Shown here: one piece after another, positions 44,019 to 52,028 of the stretch
Numbering within the stretch: position 1 is the first letter of the stretch
How the letters are laid out: every line of letters begins with the position of its first letter
Assembly (NCBI RefSeq): GCF_035658495.1
Contig: NZ_CP141945.1
Coordinates: forward strand, 1,368,001 to 1,432,000
Length of the DNA: 64,000 bases
Direction of reading: 5' to 3'
Source of the DNA: Novosphingobium sp. RL4
Lineage (GTDB): Bacteria > Pseudomonadota > Alphaproteobacteria > Sphingomonadales > Sphingomonadaceae
Notes under the pieces: model-generated
Told to the model about the DNA's origin: nothing
The model's database searches: none
Seen by the model: only the letters and a program-made list of their open reading frames with translations
Made by a program: the position numbers and the translations under genes

Positions 44019-46151
44019 ATGCGGTCGAAGTTCCTTTCGGGCCTGACGGTCATGAGCGCGGCTCTGGCGGCCATGCCCGCCTTTGCGCAAAGCGTGCCGA
44101 CAGCGCCGCCGGTTGCGGAGAAGAAGCCCTATCAGGTGCCTTCTCCCGGCGGCCCGCGCGAGGATGACTATTACTGGCTGCGCGACGATACCCGCAAGAA
44201 CGCCGAGATGCTCTCCTACCTCGCCGCCGAAAACGCCTGGACCGATGCGCAGATGGCGCGGCTCAAGCCGTTGGCGCAGAAGCTTTACGAAGAGACCGTC
44301 TCGCATATCAAGCAGGACGACAGCTCCGTTCCCTATGACGACAACGGCTGGTCCTATGCGCGCCGTTTCGCCGCGGGCGCGGACTATCCGGTGAACGAAC
44401 GCCGCAAGGCGGGGACCACCGGCGCCTGGCAGGTGCTGTTCGATCAGCCCGCCATGGCGAAGGGGCACAGCTTCTTCTCGCTCGGCGACTTCGCGGTGAG
44501 CGACGACAATACCAAAGTCGCCTGGGCGGAGGATACCGTCGGTCGGCGGCAGTATGTCCTGCGGGTCAAGGACATCGCGACCGGCAAGGTCATGAGCGAC
44601 ACCGTCGGCAATGTGGAGCCGAATCTCGTATGGAGCGGGGACGGGCGCACCGTGCTCTATATCGCCAAGGACCCGGTGACCCTGCGCGGCTATCAGGTGA
44701 AGGCCCATGTGCTCGGCACTGACCCGGCGAGCGACCGGCTGCTCTACGAGGAGAAGGACGACACCTTCCAGATGGGCATCCTGCGCACGCGGGACAGCAA
44801 ATACGTCTGCGTGGTGGTGCAGAGCACCGTCAGCGACGAGCAGCGCTGCGCGCCTGCGGCCTCGCCCGCCCCGGCCGCCTTCACCACCATCGCCCCGCGC
44901 GAGAAGGAGTTCCGCTACTATGCCGAACACCTCGGCGATCGCTGGGTGATCCGCACCAATCGCGGCGCGAAGAACTACAAGCTGGTGACCCTTGCAGATG
45001 CCGGGGCGGCGAAGGGCGAGGCTGCTTGGAAGGATATCGCTCCCGCCAGCGACACCGTCTTCATCGAGGATTTCGCGCCGTTCGAGGGCTTCGTCGCCAT
45101 CGACCAGCGCGAAGGCGGCAACCGCATGATCCGCCTGCTGACCGATGCCGGAAAATCGATCCCGGTCGAGGCCGGCGAGCCTGCCTACCGGATGGCGCTA
45201 GACGTCAACAGGGTGCCGTCCTCGCGCTGGGTCCGCTATACTTACGGTTCTCTCGTCACGCCGACGACGACGATCGAGATCAATGCCGGAACCGGCGAGA
45301 AACGCGTGCTCAAGGTCACGCCGGTGCCGGGCTACGATCCCTCGAAATACGTGACCGAGCGGGTCTGGGCTACCGCGCGGGACGGAACCCGGGTGCCGGT
45401 GTCGCTGGTCCATGCCAGGGGCGTGAAGCGAGACGGCACTGCCCCGCTGTTCCAGTATGCCTACGGCAGCTACGGCTATTCGACCGATCCGGCGGTCGAT
45501 CCTTCGCGGATCGGGATGCTGGACCGGGGCGTGGTCTATGCCATCGCCCATATTCGCGGCGGGCAGGAAATGGGGCGCGGCTGGTACGACGACGGGCACC
45601 TGCTGAACAAGAAGAACACCTTCACCGACTTCATCGACGTGACCCGCTATCTCGTGGCGCAGGGCTACGGGGCGAAGGGCCGGGTGGCCGCGATGGGCGG
45701 CAGCGCGGGCGGGCTGCTGATGGGCGCCGTCGCCAACATGGCGCCGCAGGACTACAAGGCGATCGTCGCGCAAGTGCCGTTCGTGGACGTGGTGACGACG
45801 ATGCTCGACGCTTCGATCCCGCTCACCACTTTCGAATACGACGAATGGGGCAATCCCGCGGTCCAGCCCTATTACGACTACATGCTGAGCTATTCGCCCT
45901 ACGACAACGTGACCGCGAAAGCCTATCCCTCGCTGTTCGTATCGACCGGGCTGTGGGACAGCCAGGTCCAGTACTACGAACCGGCCAAGTGGGTCGCGAA
46001 GCTGCGCGCCACCAAGACCGATGCCAACCCGCTGCTGTTCCGCATCAACATGGAGGCCGGGCACGGCGGCAAGTCGGGCCGGTTCGAACGCTACCGCGAT
46101 TCGGCGGAATGGACGGCTTTCGTGCTGGACCAGCTCGGCGTTCCCCAATGA
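44019..46151 (+). CDS. S9 family oligopeptidase (protease II type), exported
   Basis: 710 residues. After a signal peptide ([19 protein letters not shown]) comes an oligopeptidase N-terminus ([20 protein letters not shown]), a seven-bladed propeller and an alpha/beta hydrolase domain. The catalytic Ser is in [11 protein letters not shown], Asp in [10 protein letters not shown] and His in [11 protein letters not shown]. It cleaves short peptides, probably after basic residues as in PtrB, here in the periplasm. GGGGG precedes the ATG 44019. Confidence 0.92.
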   Translation: MRSKFLSGLTVMSAALAAMPAFAQSVPTAPPVAEKKPYQVPSPGGPREDDYYWLRDDTRKNAEMLSYLAAENAWTDAQMARLKPLAQKLYEETVSHIKQDDSSVPYDDNGWSYARRFAAGADYPVNERRKAGTTGAWQVLFDQPAMAKGHSFFSLGDFAVSDDNTKVAWAEDTVGRRQYVLRVKDIATGKVMSDTVGNVEPNLVWSGDGRTVLYIAKDPVTLRGYQVKAHVLGTDPASDRLLYEEKDDTFQMGILRTRDSKYVCVVVQSTVSDEQRCAPAASPAPAAFTTIAPREKEFRYYAEHLGDRWVIRTNRGAKNYKLVTLADAGAAKGEAAWKDIAPASDTVFIEDFAPFEGFVAIDQREGGNRMIRLLTDAGKSIPVEAGEPAYRMALDVNRVPSSRWVRYTYGSLVTPTTTIEINAGTGEKRVLKVTPVPGYDPSKYVTERVWATARDGTRVPVSLVHARGVKRDGTAPLFQYAYGSYGYSTDPAVDPSRIGMLDRGVVYAIAHIRGGQEMGRGWYDDGHLLNKKNTFTDFIDVTRYLVAQGYGAKGRVAAMGGSAGGLLMGAVANMAPQDYKAIVAQVPFVDVVTTMLDASIPLTTFEYDEWGNPAVQPYYDYMLSYSPYDNVTAKAYPSLFVSTGLWDSQVQYYEPAKWVAKLRATKTDANPLLFRINMEAGHGGKSGRFERYRDSAEWTAFVLDQLGVPQ

Positions 46152-46236
46152 GCAGCGCGCGCTTTCCTTGACTCCTTGCGGGCGTTCGCTTAGGGGCCAT
46201 CGTTTACCGATCCACCAGATTTCATACGGAGTGCCC

Positions 46237-46581
46237 ATGGCGCGCGTTACCGTCGAAGATTGCGTCGACAAGATCCCCAACCGCTTCGATCTGGTCCTGC
46301 TGGCCGCACAGCGTGCGCGCGAGATTTCGGGCGGTGCCGAACTCACCATCGAACGCGACCGTGACAAGAACCCGGTCGTCGCCCTGCGCGAAATCGCGGA
46401 GCAGACCGTGACCCCGGCGGTCCTCAAGGAAACGCTGGTCACCTCGATGCAGCGCGTTCTGCCCGACGACGACGACGAGATGGACGAAATCGGTTCGCTC
46501 AGCCAGTCGGCCGAAGCCCTGCGCATCACCGCGTCGGCTCCGACCCGCAATACCTCGCTGGGCGGCGATTACGACGGTTGA
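46237..46581 (+). CDS. rpoZ: RNA polymerase omega subunit
   Basis: 114 residues starting [20 protein letters not shown] followed by [15 protein letters not shown], the invariant omega N-terminus, then [12 protein letters not shown] and an acidic DDDDEMDE segment. It stabilises the beta-prime subunit and helps ppGpp binding. It appears monocistronic, with a short upstream gap after the peptidase gene. Confidence 0.97.
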   Translation: MARVTVEDCVDKIPNRFDLVLLAAQRAREISGGAELTIERDRDKNPVVALREIAEQTVTPAVLKETLVTSMQRVLPDDDDEMDEIGSLSQSAEALRITASAPTRNTSLGGDYDG

Positions 46582-46633
46582 TCTTGCGCGTTCCCGGTTG
46601 ACGGATCGCCGCTGACCGGCAACCATCGTTCAG

Positions 46634-47476
46634 GTGGTTGGCAAGAAACACAAGTTGCCCCGGATTGCCGGGGCTGCCGGCGGGCCGGCCCCGAAAGGGG
46701 CGCGGCCCGTTGTTGCGAGTTCGCGGCACGAACGCGCGCCCGGCGCCACGATCGCCATCTACAGCGTCAAGGGCGGGGTCGGGAAGACGACTTTCGCGGC
46801 CAATCTCTCCTGGTGTGCGGCGCAGACCGGGCGGCGCACGCTGCTGTGGGATCTCGATGCGGCGGGAGGCTCCGGCTTCCTCTACGGGCTGGAGCCGGGA
46901 CGCTCGGGTCTCGCCGAAGAGGTATTTTCGCGCGATCGCCCGGCATCGCGGCTGATCCAGCATACCGCGTGGGAGAACATAGACGTCCTCCCCGCCGATG
47001 AAAGCATTCGCGCGCTCGATGCCCAGCTCATGCGGATCGGCAAGCGCAAGCGGCTGGCGAAACTCGCCGGGGAGCTTTCGGAAAACTATGAGCGCATCGT
47101 GCTCGATTGTCCTCCGGTCATGAACGAACTTTCGGCCCAGGTCGTGCGCGCGGCCGACCTGGTGATCGTGCCGCTGCCGCCATCGCCGCTTTCGGCGCGG
47201 GCCTTCGAGCTGGTAGTGCGCGAGATCGCGGGCAATACCCGCCGCCATCCGCCGATCCTGCCAGTGCTCTCGATGCTCGACTTGCGCCGCGCGCTGCACA
47301 AGCAGGCGCGCGAGGCGAACCCGAACTGGCCCTCCATCCCCTATGCCAGCGCGGTCGAACAATGCGCCGTGCAGCGCCAGCCGGTGGGCGTCCATGCACC
47401 GCAAAGCCCCGCCGCGCAGCAGTTCTCCCGCCTGTGGGGCGCGATCGAGGCGAAGCTGGCCGAACGCGCGGGCTGA
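46634..47476 (+). CDS. ParA family ATPase (no ParB beside it)
   Basis: 280 residues from a GTG start. A basic 35-residue tail leads to a deviant Walker A, YSVKGGVGKTTFAANLSWCA, then LLWDLDAAGGSGFLYGLEPG, the DCPPVMNEL Walker B-like segment and DLVIVPLPPSPLS. It belongs to the ParA/MinD/BcsQ group that places DNA or protein cargoes in the cell. No parB, chromosome site or cellulose genes lie nearby, so the cargo is unknown. Confidence 0.88.
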   Translation: MVGKKHKLPRIAGAAGGPAPKGARPVVASSRHERAPGATIAIYSVKGGVGKTTFAANLSWCAAQTGRRTLLWDLDAAGGSGFLYGLEPGRSGLAEEVFSRDRPASRLIQHTAWENIDVLPADESIRALDAQLMRIGKRKRLAKLAGELSENYERIVLDCPPVMNELSAQVVRAADLVIVPLPPSPLSARAFELVVREIAGNTRRHPPILPVLSMLDLRRALHKQAREANPNWPSIPYASAVEQCAVQRQPVGVHAPQSPAAQQFSRLWGAIEAKLAERAG

Positions 47477-47545
47477 GGGTTCTTGCGGAACCGCTGTTCA
47501 GCGGCGGCGCAAAAGGGTAGATTTCCCGCGCTTCAGGGGGAATGC

Positions 47546-48589
47546 ATGAACGAGATCAGCGAAAGTCTGGCCGAAATCGGGCAGGGCGGCCTCATCGCGA
47601 ACGCGGCCGAGCCGCACCGGGACGCGGGCGACACCGGCCATACGCATGAAACCGCGTGCCTCAATTGCGGCACGGCGCTGATCGGTTCGCACTGCCATGC
47701 CTGCGGACAGGCCGCCCACGTCCACCGCAGCCTCGGCGCGTTCTTCCACGACCTGCTGCACGGCGTGTTCCATTTCGAGGGGCGGATCTGGCGGACCCTG
47801 CCGATGCTGCTGCGCCGTCCGGGCCGGCTGACGCGCGAATATATCGACGGCCGCCGAGCAAGCTATGTCTCGCCGATCGCGCTGTTCCTGTTCAGCGTGT
47901 TCCTGATGTTCGCGGTGTTCCACGCGGTGGAGGATCACGAGACCATCGCCGCCGCACCTGTCGAGAGCGGAGACTTCGAGACGGCGGTGACGGCCGGCCA
48001 GCAGAAGCTGGACGGGCTGAAGGCACAGCGCCGGACGCTGCGCGCGCAAGGCAGCGATACCGCCGAGGTCGAGCGGCGGATCGACGAGCAGCACCAGGCG
48101 CTCGAAGTGCTGAAGGAGACGCGGGCGGCGGTAGCGGGGAATGGCGGCGAACAGCATTTCAGCGATATTCGCCCGCTCGACAAGGCTATCGGCAAGTTCC
48201 GCAAGAACCCCGAACTCGCGGCCTACAAGCTCCAGACTTACGCCTACAAGTACAGCTGGGCGCTGATCCCGATCTCGGTTCCGTTCCTGTGGCTGCTGTT
48301 CCCCTTCAGCCGCCGGTTCCATCTCTACGATCACACGGTCTTCGTGACTTATTCGCTCTGCTTCATGACCCTGCTGGTGATCCTGGGCATGGCGCTTCAG
48401 GCAGCCGGGGCGGGCTTCGTGGCAGGCTTGCTGTTCTTCGTGCCGCCGTTCCATATGTATGCACAACTGCGCGGCGCCTATGGGGTGGGCCGCTTCGGCG
48501 CGATTTGGCGCACGGTGCTGCTGGGCTGGTTCGCCTCCACCGCGCTACTGCTGTTCTTCATCATGATCATGGCGCAGATCAGCCTCTGA
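47546..48589 (+). CDS. DUF3667 family membrane protein with N-terminal zinc-ribbon-like Cys
   Basis: 347 residues. Residues 37-56 hold two CxxC pairs (CLNCG, CHACG), likely a small zinc ribbon, followed by the DUF3667 signature HGVFHFEGRIWRTLPMLLRR with PGRLTREYIDGRRASYVSPI. Then come one membrane helix, a coiled-coil-like charged stretch (about 140-205) and three C-terminal helices. Function is unknown. GGGGG precedes the ATG at 47546. Confidence 0.85.
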   Translation: MNEISESLAEIGQGGLIANAAEPHRDAGDTGHTHETACLNCGTALIGSHCHACGQAAHVHRSLGAFFHDLLHGVFHFEGRIWRTLPMLLRRPGRLTREYIDGRRASYVSPIALFLFSVFLMFAVFHAVEDHETIAAAPVESGDFETAVTAGQQKLDGLKAQRRTLRAQGSDTAEVERRIDEQHQALEVLKETRAAVAGNGGEQHFSDIRPLDKAIGKFRKNPELAAYKLQTYAYKYSWALIPISVPFLWLLFPFSRRFHLYDHTVFVTYSLCFMTLLVILGMALQAAGAGFVAGLLFFVPPFHMYAQLRGAYGVGRFGAIWRTVLLGWFASTALLLFFIMIMAQISL

Positions 48590-48635
48590 TACCCGCCTCG
48601 CCCTGCGGGCAGCGGCCTGCTAAGGCGCGGGGGTG

Positions 48636-49496
48636 ATGACCAGCCAGCCGAATCCCGCCGCCAGCCCCGAGACCGAGACCGAACCCGATTTCGTCGTCGT
48701 CGACGTGGAGACCGCCTGTTCGCGGGTCAGCAGTATCTGCCAGATCGGCATCGTGGGCTTTCGAAACGGGCGGGAGACTTTCGCCTACGAAACGCTGGTC
48801 GACCCGCGCGACGAATTCTCGCCGTTCAACGTGGGCATCCATGGCATCAGGCCCGAGCAGGTCGTGGGCCATCCCTGCTTCGGCGATATTCACGCCGCCG
48901 TCACCGGGCATCTGGCCGGGCGGATCACCGTTGCCCATTCCCACTTCGACAAGGGCGCGCTTGCCGCAGCCTGCCGGATCGGCGAACTGCCGGAGATCGA
49001 GACGCGCTGGCTCGACAGCGTGCGCGTGGCCAAGCGGGCCTGGCCCGAGCTTCCCAGCCACCGGCTCAATATCCTGACCTCTTTCCTCGGTATCGAGCAC
49101 CGCCATCACGACGCGCTGAGCGATGCGCGCGCGGCCGGCATGGTGATCGTCCGTGCCATCGAACATACCGGTCTCGGGCTCGACGGGTGGATGACCGCCC
49201 CGGCCAGGAAGAAGATCGAGGTGCCTCAGCCCGCCACAGACGGTCCGCTCTCGGGCGAACGTGTCGCCATTCTGGGAGAGCCGCGCGATGGCCCGCTGGC
49301 ACAGTTCGTGGCGCGGGCGGGCGGGCGCGTGGTGGCTTCGGTGGGGATGACCACGACGATGCTGGTCGTCAGCACGAAGAACCCCTACGGCCGCTGGGTC
49401 AGCGCCGCGCCCCAGCACCGCAAGGCGCAGGAACTGCGCGATGCAGGCCGGCCGATCGCCATCCTGACCGAGGGCGATTTGCGCAGCAGGTTCTGA
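48636..49496 (+). CDS. DnaQ-like 3'-5' exonuclease with C-terminal BRCT domain
   Basis: 286 residues. The DEDD exonuclease residues can be seen in FVVVDVETACS (Asp and Glu), AHSHFDKGAL and the closing HHDALSDARAAG with a preceding His, matching DnaQ-type nucleases. Residues from about 205 on form a BRCT fold (GERVAILGEPRDGPLAQFVA, VVASVGMTTTMLVVSTKN). It may act in DNA repair or proofreading; the closest known relatives are polymerase epsilon-like and ligase-BRCT mixes. A GTG one codon earlier is an alternative start. Confidence 0.85.
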   Translation: MTSQPNPAASPETETEPDFVVVDVETACSRVSSICQIGIVGFRNGRETFAYETLVDPRDEFSPFNVGIHGIRPEQVVGHPCFGDIHAAVTGHLAGRITVAHSHFDKGALAAACRIGELPEIETRWLDSVRVAKRAWPELPSHRLNILTSFLGIEHRHHDALSDARAAGMVIVRAIEHTGLGLDGWMTAPARKKIEVPQPATDGPLSGERVAILGEPRDGPLAQFVARAGGRVVASVGMTTTMLVVSTKNPYGRWVSAAPQHRKAQELRDAGRPIAILTEGDLRSRF

Positions 49497-49539
49497 TCGG
49501 GCGGCCCCGGCAAGGAGCGGGGCGGACGCCCTTTCCCGG

Positions 49540-50334
49540 TCAGGCGGCTTCGCGTTGCAGCCAGCCGCGCAGCAGGAAATTGGTCTGCTCGGGATGCTCC
49601 AGCGCGGCCATGTGCCCGCAAGAGCCGATCTCGTGATAGCTGGACGTGGCGATCCGCTCGTGGATTTCGCGGGCGTGATCGGGCGGGGTTATGCGGTCGC
49701 CGTCACCGACGACGATCATCGTCGGCACCTTGATCCGGCTCAGGCCCTCGAGCGAATCGGGACGGGTCATGATCGCGTGCTGCTGGCGGATGAACGCCTC
49801 GCCGCCGACGCGTGACGCCATGGCGCGCATCTCGTCCGCGACATGGCCTTCGGTGTGATCGGGATGGACCAGATCGCCGAGCAGTTTGCGGGTGACGCCA
49901 AGGAACTTGCCGCGCTGGAGCGAGGCGATGCCCGCCTTGCGTTGCAGGGTGCGTTCCGGCGTGTCGCTGCGGGCGCTGGAGTTGATGAGCGCGAGGCGGC
50001 TCACGCGTTCCGGCGCGCGGCGCATGATTTCCAGCGCGACATAGCCGCCCATCGACAGGCTCACCAGCGAGAAGCGGCGCGGCGCGGCGGCCAGCGTGCG
50101 TTCGGCCATGGCGCCGATCGTGTCGTCCAGCGTGAGGTCGGCGACCATCGGCGCGGCGACATCGGCAAGGCTGCGGATCTGGCGGCTCCAGAGGGACTGG
50201 TCGCACAGCAGGCCGGGCAGGAACACCACGGGTTCCAGCGCAGGCGCGGCGCGGGTTTCCACCTGCCGCTCGTCAGTCATGAACCAGTCGGCACGGGCCT
50301 GCGTGCCGGTTTCCTCAATTGCCAGAGTCGCCAT
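49540..50334 (-). CDS. alpha/beta hydrolase
   Basis: 264 residues with no signal peptide. Motifs: VVFLPGLLCDQSLWSRQIRS, the nucleophile elbow SLSMGGYVALE (Ser), an Asp in VVGDGDRITPPD and the His in GSCGHMAALEHPEQT. It most resembles small esterases or C-C hydrolases; the substrate is unknown. AGGAG lies before the ATG. It is divergent from the LysR gene at 50422, likely its regulator. Confidence 0.9.
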   Translation of the reverse strand: MATLAIEETGTQARADWFMTDERQVETRAAPALEPVVFLPGLLCDQSLWSRQIRSLADVAAPMVADLTLDDTIGAMAERTLAAAPRRFSLVSLSMGGYVALEIMRRAPERVSRLALINSSARSDTPERTLQRKAGIASLQRGKFLGVTRKLLGDLVHPDHTEGHVADEMRAMASRVGGEAFIRQQHAIMTRPDSLEGLSRIKVPTMIVVGDGDRITPPDHAREIHERIATSSYHEIGSCGHMAALEHPEQTNFLLRGWLQREAA

Positions 50335-50421
50335 ATCAAATCTCCTGGGCCCGAATTGGGCTTGTGATCGTCATCTGTCCAATTCATGATGATGGCGATC
50401 TTGATATGTTTTAGGTATGAT

Positions 50422-51318
50422 GTGGAACTCCGGCATATTCGCTACTTCCTCGCCGTGGCCGAGGAGCGCCATTTTACCCGCGCCGCGCAGCGCCTGGGCA
50501 TCGGGCAGCCGCCGCTCAGCCACCAGATCAAGGATCTGGAGCGTGAAGTGGGCACTCCGCTGTTCCACCGCATTCCGCAAGGCGCCGAACTGACCGAGGC
50601 CGGGCGGGCCTTCGAGGAGCGGGTTCGCGCGATTCCCGGCATCGTTGCCGAAGCGGTGAGCGCCGCGCAGCGGGCCGCGGCAGGGGAAACGGGGCGGATT
50701 CGCGTGGGCTTCACCGGATCGGCGGCGTTCAACCCGCTCGTGCCGCAGGCGATCCGCATCTATCGGCGGCGCTTTCCCGAGGTGGAGCTGAGCCTGACCG
50801 AGCACAATTCCAACGGTCTGGTGGAAGGGCTCGGGGACGGTTCGCTGGACGTGGCGTTCCTGCGCCCCGATGCCGTGGACAAGACCGGCCTGCGCCTGTT
50901 CCATCTGGCCGACGAACCCCTGATCGCGGCGCTGGCCTCTTCGCGAATGCCGCATGGCGATCCGATCCGGCTGGAGCAGCTTGCGCTCGATCCGTTCATC
51001 CTCACGCCGCGCGCGCTTGGTCCCACGCTGTTCGATGCCACGCTGGAGGCCTGCCGAAGGGCCGGGTTCGATCCGGTGATCGGCCAGTCCGCGCCGCAGG
51101 TGGCGTCCGTGCTGGCACTGGTGGCGGCGGAACTCGGAGTGGCGCTGGTGCCGCATTCCATGCGCGACGCCTCGTTCAGGGGCGTGACCTATCACGACCT
51201 CGAAGGCGACATGCCGACCGCGACGCTGGCGCTGGCGATCCGCAGCGACGAGCGCGCCGCGACGGTCAGCGCCTTCGTGGCGGAAGCCCGCTTTCCCAGC
51301 GAGCCGGACGGAGGCTGA
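50422..51318 (+). CDS. LysR family regulator, CatM/BenM-like
   Basis: 298 residues from a GTG: the first residues VELRHIRYFLAVAEERHFTR and the helix PLSHQIKDLEREVGTPLFHR make a standard LysR DNA-binding domain, and the second half has a typical effector fold. GTG at 50422 matches the usual ELRHxRYF start; twelve more codons are open upstream but would be odd. It is divergent from the alpha/beta hydrolase and resembles aromatic-pathway regulators, but the inducer is unknown. Confidence 0.9.
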   Translation: MELRHIRYFLAVAEERHFTRAAQRLGIGQPPLSHQIKDLEREVGTPLFHRIPQGAELTEAGRAFEERVRAIPGIVAEAVSAAQRAAAGETGRIRVGFTGSAAFNPLVPQAIRIYRRRFPEVELSLTEHNSNGLVEGLGDGSLDVAFLRPDAVDKTGLRLFHLADEPLIAALASSRMPHGDPIRLEQLALDPFILTPRALGPTLFDATLEACRRAGFDPVIGQSAPQVASVLALVAAELGVALVPHSMRDASFRGVTYHDLEGDMPTATLALAIRSDERAATVSAFVAEARFPSEPDGG

Positions 51319-51321
51319 GGA

Positions 51322-51798
51322 TCAGCGCACGCGCACCTTGCGCGCCTGCATGAGCGTGAGCGCGATCATCAGCCGCGTGGAATGGATCGCGCCATCCAGC
51401 AGGGTGCCGCGCGGCTCCGCGCAGGCGAGCGTGACGGGGCGAAGTTCAGGCCCTTCGAGCAGGCTGACCATCAGCCGTTCGTCGGATGAGAGGCGGTGCG
51501 CAAGGCCCAGCCGCATCGGGCGGCCCAGCGCGGCTTCGAAGAGCAGGCAGAAACTGTCGATCACCGGCGCGAGCATGGCGCAGTCGAACAGATCGAGCCG
51601 GGCGGCGAGGCTGGGCTGGGCATGTTCGCCATCCTCGCGCGCACTGCGCCAGCACCGGGCGATGTCGACCAGCACGCTGGCGGGAAGGGTGCGGCGGGCA
51701 AAGGCGGGCTTGAAATCCTGCAGGGGCTCGGGATCGCCCGGAACGGAACTGCCGGAGCAGGACGCGCAAGGCACGGGAACGGGAAAATGAAAGGACAT
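51322..51798 (-). CDS. hypothetical protein behind an iron-type box
   Basis: 158 residues, family not recognised. It begins with a CASC pair, has no signal peptide or membrane helix, and is mostly helical with segments such as SLAARLDLFDCAMLAPVIDS and TRLMIALTLMQARKVRVR. TGGAG lies 9 bases before the ATG. A Fur-type 7-1-7 dyad 34 bases upstream suggests iron-limited expression. It lies between the LysR gene and the TonB receptor, and could be an adaptor or regulator of metal uptake; that is inference. Confidence 0.6.
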   Translation of the reverse strand: MSFHFPVPVPCASCSGSSVPGDPEPLQDFKPAFARRTLPASVLVDIARCWRSAREDGEHAQPSLAARLDLFDCAMLAPVIDSFCLLFEAALGRPMRLGLAHRLSSDERLMVSLLEGPELRPVTLACAEPRGTLLDGAIHSTRLMIALTLMQARKVRVR

Positions 51799-51831
51799 AA
51801 CGGGGCACTCCAGGTCGCACCATTATGCTAA

Positions 51832-51846
51832 TGCAAATCATTCGCA
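51832..51846. promoter_or_regulatory. Fur-type iron box
   Basis: TGCAAAT-C-ATTCGCA, a near-perfect 7-1-7 dyad (one mismatch between halves). It sits 34 bases upstream of the hypothetical gene at 51322-51798. Confidence 0.55.
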
Positions 51847-51940
51847 AATAAAAGCCCCGAAGCCGTCGTCCCGGCGCTGGGCGCGCACGGGCCGGCTTGC
51901 CGGGCTGAGCCCGCGCCTGATCGGCCCGCACTGACCGGCC

Positions 51941-51974
51941 CGGGTAACGGCAGGCACATCCCCGCCGTTACCCG
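51941..51974. terminator. strong hairpin between two minus-strand genes
   Basis: CGGGTAACGGC and GCCGTTACCCG pair perfectly over eleven bases with a twelve-base loop. It lies after the stop of the large TonB receptor gene and before the iron-boxed gene. No T-run was seen, so its role as terminator is uncertain. Confidence 0.5.
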
Positions 51975-52028
51975 CGGCCCCGGTCCTGCTATCGGCCCAA
52001 CCCCGCGATCCTGCCGGGCCGGGCGCGC

